The notes: a model not told the origin generated them from the sequence alone. 64,000 nucleotides of DNA from JAKACA01 sp963769255 (GCA_963769255.1 CAVYKV010000001.1:1116001-1180000), one strand, 5' to 3'; positions 42,158 through 53,478 are shown, counted from the stretch's first letter. Numbers and translations: made by a program.

Positions 42158-43518
42158 GCGAGCCTCACCACGACCGCGATCCCATCGAAGGTGCACACGA
42201 AAGACTGCTGCACGACCGTGGCTGTGGGACGAGAGGCGGCGCCGGGGGTCGGAGTGCTCGGCATCGGATGGCTGCCTGCCGGGTGATCCTGCGGCACGAC
42301 CTCTTCGGGTACTGCGCTCTCGGGCTCTTCGGGTACTGCGCTCTCGGGCATTGGTCGAAGGGGTGTCCAGCGCCAGTTGCCGGGGCCGCCGGAGAGGGCG
42401 AAGTAGCCGAGGGTCTTCAAGCGGTGATGGCTCCGGCACAGGAGGGCGAGGTTCGAGAGCTCGGTCTTGCCGCCCTTCGACCACTCGAGGACATGGTCGC
42501 GCTCCAGGCGGTAGTCGATGCCACAGCCGGGAACGACGCAGCGGCGGTCCCGGACCTGCAGGGCAGTCTCGAGGTGGGCAGGGATCCATCGACCGGCGTG
42601 GGTGACGGAGGCAACGTCGACGCCACGGCGCACAACGACCTTCAGGAGGGCGCTGCCGAGGAGTTCCTCAGCACTGGTCAGTGGTACGGGGCCCACTCCC
42701 GGAATCTCGCAGATCTCGCCCGATCCCAGGCGGCCCCGCCGCAATCCTTCCGCGCTCACGTGAAGAACGACCTCGGGCCGTCCGCGAGAGCCTGATGATG
42801 GTCCCTGCCGGCACAGCTCGATGAGGGCATCGGCCAAGTAGGCACCGTGGGACTCTCGGTGGCCTTCGCCTCGAGCCCGAGTGAAGACCTCGCCGGCGAG
42901 AGTCTCGAGAGCGCCCCGAACGGCGGCGCCTGCAACCGGCGGGAGCTCGCCCGAAATGGCGAGGGCGCCGTCGTAGGTGGTGGTAAAGCGCAGGTGGCGC
43001 CGCGCGTGCAGCCGGGCGGCGCGGCAGCTCGCCTCTTCGTTGGACAGCGACGCATCGATCACCGAGCGGCAACGCCCTTTCAGGTCCTGCAGGTGCTCGC
43101 CGGCAGCCGACCGTAAGAGCTCCGGGGCGGCGGCCGGGTCGGCTTCGAGGGCCGGGGCCAAGACAGCCGCTTGGGCGGTCGACAGGTCTCCACGACGCAG
43201 CGCCTCCTCGAGCTCGGGACTCGAGGTCAGCCGACCAGCCGTCTCGAGGTCACGGCGGGCGACCCCGAGCCCCTCTCCACTTGCGCCGGCGAGGAAACGC
43301 ACCGGGTTTGCGGCCCCGAAGCGTGTAGAACCCGAGATCTCGGCCGCACGTCGCGTGAGTAGGAGGCGCGCCGCCCCGCAGAGCTTCTCCGCACGCACCA
43401 ACTTCGACAGGAGCCCGGGCACGTCAGCCGGCTGGTAGTTGCCCGGCTCGAACGTGGAGACGAAGTCCTCGAGCGCCGAGAGGATCGGGCTGAAGCCCGC
43501 CGTGGCCGAGTCGAACAT
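41374..43518 (-). CDS. DUF222/HNH endonuclease domain protein (3' end uncertain)
   Basis: The conserved part is about residues 1-370. A DUF222 region (helical) is followed by an HNH nuclease: CVVPGCGIDYRLERDHVLEW, then SNLALLCRSHHRLKTLGYF. These actinobacterial proteins, often called 13E12 repeat family, are multi-copy and of unclear function. From about residue 450 the frame runs antisense through the entire LLM gene and becomes Ser/Arg/Pro-rich shadow sequence, so the true stop is probably near 42165, where another frame has a TGA. A single lost base would explain the 714-codon frame. A SAVPEE repeat follows the HNH domain. Confidence 0.8.
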   Translation of the reverse strand: MFDSATAGFSPILSALEDFVSTFEPGNYQPADVPGLLSKLVRAEKLCGAARLLLTRRAAEISGSTRFGAANPVRFLAGASGEGLGVARRDLETAGRLTSSPELEEALRRGDLSTAQAAVLAPALEADPAAAPELLRSAAGEHLQDLKGRCRSVIDASLSNEEASCRAARLHARRHLRFTTTYDGALAISGELPPVAGAAVRGALETLAGEVFTRARGEGHRESHGAYLADALIELCRQGPSSGSRGRPEVVLHVSAEGLRRGRLGSGEICEIPGVGPVPLTSAEELLGSALLKVVVRRGVDVASVTHAGRWIPAHLETALQVRDRRCVVPGCGIDYRLERDHVLEWSKGGKTELSNLALLCRSHHRLKTLGYFALSGGPGNWRWTPLRPMPESAVPEEPESAVPEEVVPQDHPAGSHPMPSTPTPGAASRPTATVVQQSFVCTFDGIAVVVRLAQPGGPSLTRANTSEYGISGVTGSIDHVAPRPAASPSGIAGTLITAMSNPSSEAPRADDTMLAARSSSANPASIRNSPSYSAARCTGRERGPRRSPGRRTPPSAPSQIGTLGCWTGFGKNCTPSAAKCFPRCSTSSPDIRRATSSTPSSSKAPRSRASTTSPKRLSSPLESTPNPSPSTTRPDERWSSVTTCRTSTWGRRRASGVTIVPTRSLDVATATAAKAIHGSATSSACSGRRSTWSQRKKPSQPRSSAASERATSR

Positions 43519-43602
43519 ACGTTCGATTCTATACCCGGGCTGCGCGGGGGAGTGACGGTTTGGGGGAGATTGGGCGGGTTTCTTGTCGGGGGCGCGCCGA
43601 GG

Positions 43603-43971
43603 TCAGCGTTCGCTCAGGCGAGCACCCACCTCGTGAAGCTCAACGACGTTGCCACTCGGGTCCGAGATGAACGACTGCAGGCTCGTGGCCACGGGCGACG
43701 GTTCGCTCACGGCGTGACCGGCCGCCCGGAGCTCGGCGACCGTGGCCTGGAGGTCGGCGACCCGGAGTGCGAAGTGTTGGCCGAGATTGGGTGGGACGTC
43801 GGCTTCGATGAGGTGGACCTGTTGGTTACCGGCATCGAGCCAGGCGCCGCCGAAGCTGAAGTTGGGACGGTCCGTGCGCGGGCGCAGGCCGAGGGTGCCG
43901 ACGTAGAACGACAACGCCGCATCAACATCGCGGACATTGATCGAGACGTGATGAACGGCGAGGGGCTCCAT
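43603..43971 (-). CDS. VOC/glyoxalase-family protein
   Basis: This 122-residue single VOC domain has VHHVSINVRDVDAALSFYVGTLGL, then PNFSFGGAWLDAGNQQVHLIE and ISDPSGNVVELHE. The His and Glu metal ligands of the fold are present. VOC proteins dimerise and act as lyases, isomerases, dioxygenases or drug-binding proteins; the specific role is unknown. ATG 43971 gives the normal N-terminus. It is co-directional with the SnoaL-like gene 29 bases upstream. Confidence 0.85.
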   Translation of the reverse strand: MEPLAVHHVSINVRDVDAALSFYVGTLGLRPRTDRPNFSFGGAWLDAGNQQVHLIEADVPPNLGQHFALRVADLQATVAELRAAGHAVSEPSPVATSLQSFISDPSGNVVELHEVGARLSER

Positions 43972-44000
43972 CGCCCCATTCTGCCCGGCCAGCCGCGGTG

Positions 44001-44393
44001 TCAGGCCCAGAACTCGTCGACGGCGTAGATGTCGACGGGGCATTCCCAGAACTCCTTGGAGAGGCCGTTCTCGACATGCCAGACGTGCACCGCGTTCGAC
44101 TCGAGGCGGCGACCGTCTCGCTCGCCCGACTCCGTCACCAGGACAGCGACGTGGTCGTCCGTGGCGAGCACATCGTGGATTTCGACCTTGAAGGTGCCTC
44201 CGGTCCCTTGCACGAGGGTGCCGAAGAGACCGAACACCTCGTCGCGGCCTCTGTAGCTGCCGGCAATCGTGCTGCGCCCGGGCACGTGCCAGACGATGTC
44301 GGGTGCGAACAGCTTGGACACAGTGTCCAGGTCACCTTTCGAGAAAGCCTCGTAGCCGGTCCGCATGAGATCGGCGTTCTCTTGAGCCGTCAT
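44001..44393 (-). CDS. SnoaL/NTF2-like protein (ketosteroid isomerase-related)
   Basis: The protein is 130 residues with the NTF2-like cone fold: NADLMRTGYEAFSKGDLDTVSKLFAPDIVWHVPG, given here as its first ~45 residues, then SYRGRDEVFGLFGTLVQGT and FWECPVDIYAVDEFW at the end. The family includes isomerases, cyclases and stress proteins without fixed chemistry. ATG 44393 is preferred over an upstream in-frame ATG. It sits 155 bases left of the tRNA gene, the last intact gene before the accessory region. Confidence 0.83.
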   Translation of the reverse strand: MTAQENADLMRTGYEAFSKGDLDTVSKLFAPDIVWHVPGRSTIAGSYRGRDEVFGLFGTLVQGTGGTFKVEIHDVLATDDHVAVLVTESGERDGRRLESNAVHVWHVENGLSKEFWECPVDIYAVDEFWA

Positions 44394-44548
44394 GGTCGTT
44401 GATCTCCCCCTCTGCTGACTGGGCGCGCTTGCGCCCCCCGCCTCTTCCATACCGTCAGCGACGTGCTACGTCAAGGGGCACTTCAATCGGCGGAGTCTGG
44501 GCCGGGGCGTGCGACCCCCGGACTGGGCTTGGTACTATCAGGCTGCAC

Positions 44549-44624
44549 GCGGACGTGGCTCAGTTGGTAGAGCATCACCTTGCCAAGGTGAGGGTCGCGG
44601 GTTCGAATCCCGTCGTCCGCTCCA
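44549..44624 (+). tRNA. tRNA-Gly (GCC)
   Basis: The cloverleaf is complete: acceptor GCGGACG pairs with CGTCCGC, D-arm GCTC...GAGC, anticodon stem TCACC/GGTGA with loop TTGCCAA (anticodon GCC), T-arm GCGGG-TTCGAAT-CCCGT, discriminator T, and an encoded CCA (44622-44624). All downstream sequence is accessory in character, so the 3' end is a plausible integration site for a genomic island. Confidence 0.97.
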
Positions 44625-44879
44625 GAAAATTCCCTGGTAGTGGCGTTGCAGGTGGGTCCGGAGGCGGTCCGGCTGCCCATCGATTTGCCCATCTGCACCA
44701 CATCTGCACCACGAGAAATCGCCTGACCCTCACATTCGCGGGCTGGAGTGGTGAACAAGTCGGTGGCTGTGCCCGTCCGGCCGCCTGCTCGAGACCACCC
44801 GGATCCGACTTCCGACGAGGCGGTTCTGGTGCTTGAGCAGGCAGCCTTGGCGCGGCGTTGAGGTCGCGCATGGGTCAAG

Positions 44880-47641
44880 ATGGCTGCCATGGCCTTTCCG
44901 CAGCTCGAAGGCGATGCGCTATCCGCGGTCAAGCATCGCGGAACCCCTGTGCAGATCATCGCCGCGGCGGGATCGGGCAAGACCGAGGTGGTCGCACAGC
45001 GGGTCAGCCGATCTACTTGCAGATGGAGCGCCCGCCGACTCGATCGTCGCGTTCACCTTCACCGAGCGCGCGGCTGACGAGCTGAAGAACCGGATCGTCC
45101 ACCGGGTCGAGGATCGGTCGGGCACGCGCGGCAGTGGACAGCTTGGGCGGCTGTTCGTCGGCACGATCCACGGCTTCTGTTTCCGGCTCCTGCAACAGCG
45201 CGTCCCTCGCTACGAGACCTACGACGTGCTCGACGACAACCAACTCACGGCCTTCTTGTCTCGGGAGGCATCCCGGCTGGAACTTCGCCAGCTCGACCGC
45301 GGACGAACCGCCTGTTCGCTTCCATCGCGGCCTTCCTGAAGAGCGTGGACGTCGTCGAGAACGAGCTGCTGGAGCCGGACGACCATGCCTGACCCATTCG
45401 GCTCGGTGCTCGGCGCCTACTACGCCACACTCGACCGCTACCGACTCCTCACCTACGGGCAGCAGGTGGTGCGGGCAGTCCGGGAGCTGGAGCGTCCCGA
45501 ACTGGCAGCTGAGATCCACGCCGGGCTCCGCCACCTCATCGTCGACGAGTATCAGGACGTCAATCCGGCCCAGGAGCGGCTGATCCGGCTGCTCACCGGC
45601 CCGCAGGTGGAGCTCTGCGTGGTCGGCGACGACCAGCAGGCGATATACCAGTGGCGCGGCTCGGACGTCTCGAACATCGTGACCTTTCCGAACCGGTACC
45701 CATCGGTGGCGACCTTCGAGATCACGACCAACCGGCGAAGCCGGCCGAGCGTGATCGACGTCGCGAACGACTTCGCCCGAACGCATCCCGGAGCGAATCG
45801 ACAAGACGATGGGCCACCATCGCCCGTCGGCCGGCGGCGGAGCCTGAGGTCGTCGTCTGGAGCGCCCCGAGCGAGATCGAGGAGGCGGGATGGATCGCGA
45901 ACCTGGTCCTCGATCTCATCGACGCTGGAGCTCGCTATCGGGACATCGCCGTGCTCGTCCGAAGCCGCGCTGCCTACGCACGGCTCGTCGAGCAGTTCGC
46001 CACCTTCGACATCCCGGTGCAGCCGGGCGGGCGCTCGGGTCTGTTCGACCAAGCCCGAGGCGGTCGTCCTCGGGCCACACCATCGCCTGGCTCACCGACA
46101 CCGAATGGAGAGACCGCTACGGTCCCGGCCGGCTGATCGCCGATGACGTCCTGCTCGATGAGTACCAGCGGATCTTCGAGCTGTCCGACGCTGCTGCGGA
46201 CCCGGCTGGGCCGGTTCCTTCGACCAGTGGAAGGCGGCCGTGCCGAGCGACTGATCGGACGGCAGACCTAGTCGGGGAGCTCTATCGAGCTGCTCGACGA
46301 GCTGGCGGTCCGCTCCTGGGACCTCTCGACTCCTCAGGCCCTCAACCGTCTCGGCACCCTGGCTCGGTTCTCGTCGCTGCTCGCCGACTACGAGTCGGTC
46401 CGCCGCCGGGCGCGACCTGATCCGGACGTCTCCGGCGAGCAGGTGGGCGGCGAGGACCGAGGCACCTGGTACTACCGCAACCTCGGACTTCACATCATCA
46501 ACTACGCCCAAGGCGCCTACGAGGGCTTCGACGGCGAGGCCGACTTCGTCCTGGACGCCGTCGACCTGACTACCGTCCACCGGGCCAAAGGCCTCGAGTG
46601 GCCGGCCGTGTTCGTTCCATCGGTGACCGCCAACCGGTTCCCCACCACCAGGACGGGCGAGGCCCAGGCATGGCTGGTGCCGCGTGATCGCTTCGACGCC
46701 GCCCGCTACGAGGGCAGCGACGCCGACGAACGCCGCCTGTTCTACGTGGCAATGACGCGTGCTCGGGACTGGTTGTCGGTATCCCGTCACGGCCGGGTCA
46801 CCACCCGAACGGTCGGCGGCCAGCCCCTACTACCGGGAGCTGGCCCACCTGGAGGTCAAGCCCGAGGACATCGCGCTTGCCCGCGATCGAGATCGACGAC
46901 AGCGACAGCGACGATCCGATCTCGATCACCTACAGCGAGCTCGCTGCGTTCATCGAGTGCGGCTACGCCTTCCGACTGCGCGACCTGATCGGATTCCAGC
47001 CCCGCCTGGCACCGGAACTCGGCTACGGGAAGGCGGTGCACCACGTGATGCGGGCCGTCGCAGAGGTCACCAAGGCGTCAGGCGCGTGTCCCGACACCGG
47101 CGCGAGATCGACGAGATCCTCGACGCCAGCTTCTTCCTCCCAACGGCCAACAAGCCCGCCCACCGCCAGCTGAAGGACGCCGCAAGGCGGCTTGTCGACG
47201 ACCTACACCGAGAAGCACGAGGCCGATCTGCATCGGGTGTGGGAGACCGAGCGTCCTTTCGAACTCCACCTCGAGGGCGTGACGGTCAGCGGTCGAGCCG
47301 ACGTCATCCTCGACCAGGAGGGGGGCGTCCCTACGGCGCTGGCCATCGTTGACTACAAGACGTCCACCACGCGGCGACGTCCAGGATCACGCCCTTCAGC
47401 TGCAGGTCTACGCGGACGCCGGTCGACGGGAGGGCCTCGACGTGCGGGGCGCCTACGTCCACGACCTGAAGGCGGCAGCCCGGGAGCCGGTAGCTGTTGA
47501 TCCGGACGCGATCGCTCAGGCCGAAATCGAGGGTCGCGGCGGCCGCGGTGCAGATCCGTGCCCGGGACTACCGAGCCCAATCCGGGACTGCGGTGCCGCC
47601 GCTGCGAGGTCCGTACCATCTGCGCGTTCGCGCAGCGATGA
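44880..47641 (+). pseudogene. UvrD-type helicase fused to a PD-(D/E)XK Fe-S nuclease, many frameshifts
   Basis: All parts of one ~920-residue protein can be read by switching frames. Motif I is IIAAAGSGKTEVVAQRV; Ia FTFTERAADELKNRI; then GTIHGFCFRLLQ; motif II LIVDEYQDVN; III VVGDDQQAIYQWRGSD; V TVHRAKGLEWPAVFVPS; VI DERRLFYVAMTRARDWL. The C-terminal nuclease has YSELAAFIECGYAFRLRD, GRADVIL...VDYKT, LQLQVYADAG, and a Cys cluster CRRCEVRTIC like AddB/Cas4 Fe-S nucleases. It would unwind and cut DNA ends. At least a dozen single-base frame changes occur (for example near 45005, 45300, 45384, 45780, 45838, 46820, 46880, 47080, 47205, 47373, 47530, 47570), with no loss of motifs. It is convergent with Mod, 18 bases away. 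Confidence 0.82.
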
Positions 47642-47659
47642 AGGCGAACCGCGACGTCG

Positions 47660-50398
47660 TCAGACGGAGAAGACCTTCATCACCTCGTCGCCGTAGTCGT
47701 TGATGACCTTGACGGCGATCTTGCCCGTCTCCGGGTCGGGGGAACGGCCGTGACTCCGTGCGGTAAAGGCTGGCCCAGGCGTCCTCGTCGATGTCGGCCT
47801 TCAGCGCCCGCTTGAGCCGCGTGTAGGGGTCCTGCCCGCCGGTGAAGTAGCAGTGGCGCACGAAGAACGACTCCTCGTTGTAGGCGGTGTCGATCATCCA
47901 CAGCGCGACCTGGTCAGTGTCGTTGCTGCGGACCTGGCCGGTGTTCGGGTCGTACACGTCGACGCCCTGCAGCGACGACCCGCAGCTCGTCGCCCTCTCG
48001 CTTGATCTCGATGTCGGGCTCGCCGAACACGGTGAACAGGTTGCCCGCGCCCGTCTTCTTCAGCTCCTCGCCCATGACCAGATCAGCGTTCATGCGCACC
48101 AGCAGGACCGGGACGCGGCCCAGCCGTCGCTCGGCGGCCACGTTCGCGAAGCCCTCTTCGGACGTGACGTAGTCGTCTCCGGTCGCCGAGCACTGCAGGG
48201 TCGAAGGCGAACGCGAGCACGCACAGCAGGTCGAGGTCGCCGGCATCGATTCGCCTCGCGAGCAGCATCCTTGATGAAGCGATGGCCCGACTGTCCCGTA
48301 CTGCGGGCCGATGGTGATGCCCGACCCGCTTCGGCGTCCCGTCGGCTGCCTCCTCGCGCTCGCCGACGGCCTGGATGTACGGCGCCGGCGTAGGGCTCGA
48401 CGGTGTCGAAGGTCAGCCGCTCGCCCTTCGGCCGTTCTGGATGCCCGCCGTGCGCAGGTTGGCGAGGATCGTCTGCTCGAAGGACGCGTCGCCATGCGAG
48501 GCGTCCTCGGCCGCATCGGCGTTCAGCGCACCCGTGCCGGTCGACGGCGCTGCCAGCGAAGGCGAGGGACCGGTGCGGGGACAGGCTCTCGACCGTGAAC
48601 GGCCCAGCGACCCGAACCTTCTTCGTGTCCTCGTAGGGCTTGTCGTAGAGCAGCTCGAACTCGGCGTGCCGTCGGATGGCAGCGTCGATCTCGTCGCGGC
48701 TCATGCCCTCCTTGATGTCTGGGTTGTTGGCGATCGACTTCAAGCGTGATGTGCTGGCACTCGCTCGTACACGAACCCGTGGCGGATGTCGTTGGTGACG
48801 TCGGCCGGCGGCAGCGGCGCGGCCGAGAGCTCGACTCTCCTTTGCTCGTCCCTCAGCCGAGTCGGCCAGCAGGTAGTACGGGAACCGCGCACGCCATCAG
48901 CCGCTGCCGCGCAAGTGCCAGGGCGACGCGCGAGGTGTCGATCGTGATCCACCGCCGCCCCCATTGCTCGGCCACGTACGCGGTGGTGCCAGATCCGCAG
49001 GTCGGATCGAGGACGAGGTCGCCAGGGTCGGTGGTCATGAGCATGCACCGCTCGACGATCTTCGTGTTCGGTCTGAACTACATAGACTTTGTCTCATCGA
49101 AGCCGCGGTCGACTGCGTGTCGTCCCAGAAGTTGTTGAGAACGAATCGCGGGAAAGTCATCGAGAGTACCGCACGTAGCGAGACGTGTTCCCGATCGGCA
49201 TCGAAGCGGCGGGCGCGCGACAGGCGCTCCATCCCGTCTTCGGTTCGTCTTCCAGCGACGCTTACCCGGGACTAGAACGTCCTTCCCTCGAACTCCACAG
49301 GCGAAGAGGCTGCGCTCTGCCGCGATCACGCTTGGTCTGGATCGTCAGAGTTGTCGTACCGAAGCAAGCGCGCTCCCGTCAGGCAGCGCTCTGCATCCAG
49401 CACGATCTGCGATCGTCATCGTCCGCCGTCGATCCATCTGAGAGCTCCATACTGTAGTACGCCAGCGCTCCAGACGCCGCCAGGCTCCTTTGACTCGATA
49501 GAGCTGCCGATACTTCACCGCGTCGAGATCTCGTTCGCATACCAGACGAGGTAGTCACTGAATCCAGGCAAGGAAATCCGTCGCGCCGCAAGCTGCCGTC
49601 CGACGTCGTTTTGAACATAATCGAGCGACGAAGTTCTCGCTGCCGAAGACTTCGTCCATCAGGGACCGCACGAGGTGGACGTTCTCGTCGCCGATCTGAA
49701 CGAAGCACGATCCGCTCTCGGTCAGCAGGTCCTTGGCGACCACGAGCCGGTCGCGCAGGTACGTCAGGTACGAGTGGATCCGAGCTCCCAGGTGTCACGG
49801 AATGCCTTGATCTGCTCGACTTCGCGTGACGCGTCCTCGAGCTTGCCGTCCTTCACGTCACGCTTGCGAGCCGACACCTGCCAGTTGCTCCCGAACTTGA
49901 TCCCATACGGCGGATCGATATAGATCATCTGGACCTTGCCGCGGAGCGCCTCGCGCTCAGCCAGGCTGGCCATTACGTTGAGCGAGTCGCCGAGGATCAT
50001 GCGGTTCGACCAGTTGGCCTCATGCCGGTAGAAGTCGACAAGGTCGAGCTCGTCAAGGCCGTCGAAGGTGTCGAAGAGGCTGAGCTCGGGCTCGTCCTCT
50101 GGACGGCTTGCGCGTGCGCGCAGGTTCTCGATGAGGACCCGGGGGTCGATCTTCTCCTGGATGTAGATCGGCGGGGCCTCGGCGACGAGGTCCTCGCCGT
50201 CGAGGTCGTCCTTGCCCTTCCAGACGAGCTGCGGGTCGAGCGATGGGTCGCGCGGGTAGCGGACCGGCGATCGGCTGCTCGAGCTCGGGAGCTACGAAGT
50301 CGTGGGCGTCCGCCGTCGGGAGGTTGGCCCGCTTGTCGGCGTGGGTGATCGCGTCGACCGGCGTCGGTCCGCGTCGTCTTGGTCTTTCGTGGTGGCAT
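47660..50398 (-). pseudogene. Type III-like restriction-modification Mod (adenine DNA methyltransferase), many frameshifts
   Basis: This beta-class N6-adenine methyltransferase spans about 910 codons when frames are joined. The start MPPRKTKTTRTDA is at 50398. Readable blocks are MILGDSLNVMASLAER, IYIDPPYGIKFGSNWQ (catalytic DPPY), ESGSCFVQIGDENVHLVRSL, FPRFVLNNFWDDTQSTA and the AdoMet motif LVLDPTCGSGTTAYVAEQWG. The C-terminal block SFFVRHCYFTGGQDPYTRL continues to a stop at 47660. It methylates the recognition site and guides the Res partner encoded upstream on the same strand. Several breaks (near 49745, 49560, 49040, 48745, 47960, 47745 and others) interrupt it in this sequence, yet no domain is lost. 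Confidence 0.8.
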
Positions 50399-50415
50399 CG
50401 CACGTCTCCTCGGTG

Positions 50416-53400
50416 TCAGGCGGCAGGCCGATGATCGGGCGGTCGGCGTAGAGGTTGTCGATGGCGTCGTCGAGTCGATCGCGTGCGGCTTCGAGGGGTT
50501 TCGGACCTCGACGTAGCCCCAGCGCCCGTACTCGCCCCAATTGTTGACGGCGGCACACCACTGGTTGCGGGCCGTTGTCCGCCTTTGCCGCGGTGGGGCC
50601 CGGGGACTTCCGGCTGCCCGAGACCTCGACGATGAGCGTGCGCTCCACATCGTCCGGCTCGGTCACGAGCCGGACGAGGAAGTCGGGCACGTAGTCGTGG
50701 CGTCCGGCCTTCGTGGACGTACGGGATCGTGAAGCCGAGCCGCTCGTTCTTGACGTAGGACTGTGACGCGGGCGTCGCGTCTCGAGGGCCTGGGCGAGGC
50801 CCTCCTCCCACGAGTTGCCGCGTATCCCGTCGAGGACGACGTGGTTGAGATGGGACTTGGTGGGCGGCGGGTCCATCACGACCTTGCGGGTGAGGAAGCG
50901 GACCTCATCGGTGGACCCATCGAGTCGAAGCGGCGGATGATCGGCATGAGGAGCGTCGCGACGCTGTTCTCGGGGTAGCGCACGATCGAGCCAAAGACCT
51001 TCTCGGCGGCCGAGCGCCGGCCTGGGTCAGGAGCAGGTGCCCCTTGGTGACGCCCGTCGTCGGCAGTGACGCATCGTCGAGCCAGCGGCCGGCAGATGCT
51101 CGACCAGCTGCGGGAACAGCCACGGGCGCTCGGCGCCGTCGCAGCGCCGCGAAGAACTCCTCGCCGCTGCATGAGGGTCTTGGCGATGTGCGAAGGCGAT
51201 CCGCTGGGTGCGAGCGTTGCGGATGTCCTCGAGGTCGACTTCTGGCTCGCCCGACGACGCCCTGGCTCTTCGACCCAGAGGGCGACTGTCGCTCGGGTCG
51301 AGGTGAAGCTCGACGTCTCGTCGAAGTCGGCGTGGAGATCCTCGTCGGGCAGCTCCACCCGGTAGCCGTCGAGCTTTGGGAAGCGGATGGCGAGATCGCC
51401 AGCGCTCTGGCACCGCCCGCACCTCGATGGCCGGCCGAGGGCTTGAGGTTTGGGGATCGGTCGGTCGCCGGGGATGAAGGCGAACGGCACGCCGTAGACC
51501 TCGGCGTACTCGGGCTCGAAGCAGCCCGTGTCGGGGTTGACCGCGTAGCTGCGTCGGCGCAGCCCGCGCCCAACGACCTGTTCGCACAGGAGCTGGCTGC
51601 GGAAGGGGCGGACGCCAAGGATGTGGGTGACGGTGTTGGCGTCCCAGCCCTCGGTGAGCATGGCGACCGACACGACGCAGCGGATGTGCTCGCCGAGCTT
51701 GCCCTTCTTGCCGATCGTGTTCATCGCCTCACGCAGGAGGTCGGCGTCGGTGAGCTTGTCGACGTCGGCACCCGGATTGCGCAGGCGGTACGCCTGCTTG
51801 AACGCCTCGATCTCGCGGGCGGCGTCCTTCCTGAAGTCGGCACCGAGCGGCTCGCCCGATTCGAGCTGCTCCGAGTCGATCAGGATCGTGCGCTGCCGGG
51901 TCGTCCAGGTGCCGTCCTCGACGTTGCTGAGCAGCGCCAGGTTGCCGGGCACGAGCCGTTTGGCGCCGTCCGGCAGCTCGGCCTCGCGGCCGGCGATCCA
52001 GTCGAACACGAGCTTGGAGACGACCGTGTTCGGGCAGACCACGATCAACACGGGCGGCGGCTCACCGAGCGCGGCCAGCTTCCTGCTCGTAATCGGCGTA
52101 GTTCTGCTCGTAGCTGCGGTAGAGGCTGCGCAGCGCACCTTCGAGCACTCGGGCATGACCCAGCCTTGCGGCCCGGCGTCGAGGTCCTTGGGCGCAAGGA
52201 ACGCCGCTTGGGCAACGGTGGCTGGATGTGGTCCCACAGCTGCAGATAAACGAGCTCCTTCCCGGCGGCGTCGTCGTCGACTGGGATGCGGGGGATCTTC
52301 ACGATCCCGGACTCGATGGCGTCCATCAGGGAGAAGTCGCTCACCACCCACGGGAAAGATGAAGCCTTCGTTGTAGCCCGACCCTTCAGGTAGTAGGGCG
52401 TCGCGGACAGGTCGTAGACGGTCTTTATCCCGGCTTTGCGGCGAGGTCGAGGAGGCCGCGGAACCACACCCGGGCCTCGCGGTTGCGCTCGTTGTCCTCG
52501 TTGTCAGCTCCTCGTCGTCGTCGAGGAGCTTGTCCTGGTAGCAGTGGTGCGCCTCGTCGTTGAGCACGACGATCTCGCCCTTGCCTGGTGCCGAAGGCGA
52601 CGCAGGATCCGTGCCGCGACCATGTCGGGGGTCTCCTGAAAAGCGTCCGCCTGGTCCGGCTTGCCACCGCGCAGAAGCTTGCGGGTGTTGGCGGCGACGC
52701 CCTGGATCTCCTTGGAGTCCCGCGGCAGGAAGGCGTGGTAGTTGGTGATCTCGATGTGCGCCTGGAGGAGCGCTTCCCAGAGGTCGGCGGGCACCAGGTC
52801 GCGCTCGTCGGTAGTAGTTGTCGTCCCGCTCGGGGTGAAGGACTCCGAGGCGGTCACGGATCGTGATGCCCGGGGTGACGACCAGGAAGCGCTTGGCGAA
52901 GCGGGCGTCTTCGGGCGCCATCACCTTGTTGATGGTCTGCCAGGCGATGAGCATGGCCATGACGACCGTCTTGCCTGTGCCGGTTGCCATCTTCAGCCCG
53001 ACTCGGGGCAGCCCGTCGTTGTGCAGACAGTTCTCGGGCTCGAGGCGACGCCGGTAGTCGGCGGTGCCGTGCCGGCCGGCGACTTCGGTGAGGAAGATCG
53101 CCGTCTCGGCAGCCTCCCGCTGGCAGAAGAGGACCGGCTCGTCACGAGTCGGGGGCTGGCAGACCAGTGGGCGAGCAGCTTGCGCGTGTATGGCGTCACG
53201 CCGTTCCAGTTCCGAAGTCGCCAGCGCTCGACCTCCCGGCGAATGTCGTTGATGAGGGTGTTCTGCTCGCGGCGCTCTCCGGTGGCGTCGAAGTCGAAAG
53301 CCTGCTGCGCGTCCTTCCTACCCTTGGTCGAGACAGGAATCGGGATGAACGACTCGCTCGGTCGGCGCCCTTCCTTCGTCTCGCCGGTTGGTCCCTGTGG

Positions 53401-53478
53401 ACCGATCACGAAGTGCTGGCTGGGCGGTTCGTAAGGCGAGTTGATGATCGGGTTCTCAAGCCCGCCCGCAGTTGGCAT
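50416..53478 (-). pseudogene. Type III-like restriction endonuclease Res (DEAH helicase-nuclease), many frameshifts
   Basis: Joined frames give roughly 1,000 residues. The N-terminus reads NPIINSPYEPPSQHF, as in the DEAD/DEAH Res subunits of this R-M class. Then come Walker A MATGTGKTVVMAMLIAW, EIVVLNDEAHHCY (DEAH), TVYDLSATPYYLKG (motif III), SVAMLTEGWDANTVTHILG and QLLCEQVVGRGLRRRSY (motif VI). The C-terminal nuclease carries HDYVPDFLVRLV and TLIVEVSGSRK (PD...ExK). It translocates on and cuts unmodified DNA with the Mod subunit, whose gene follows directly. The 3' boundary is approximate because of frame breaks (for example near 53155, 52985, 52815, 52600, 52515, 52440, 52220). The gene lies within a defence-gene cluster. 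Confidence 0.8.

Noticed and set aside
44483..44980. A minus-strand ORF over the tRNA region
   Set aside because: Its DGIRTRDPHLGKV-type sequence is the antisense translation of the tRNA gene, a common false annotation. A possible integrase remnant (VVQMWCR) just beside it was too short to support.
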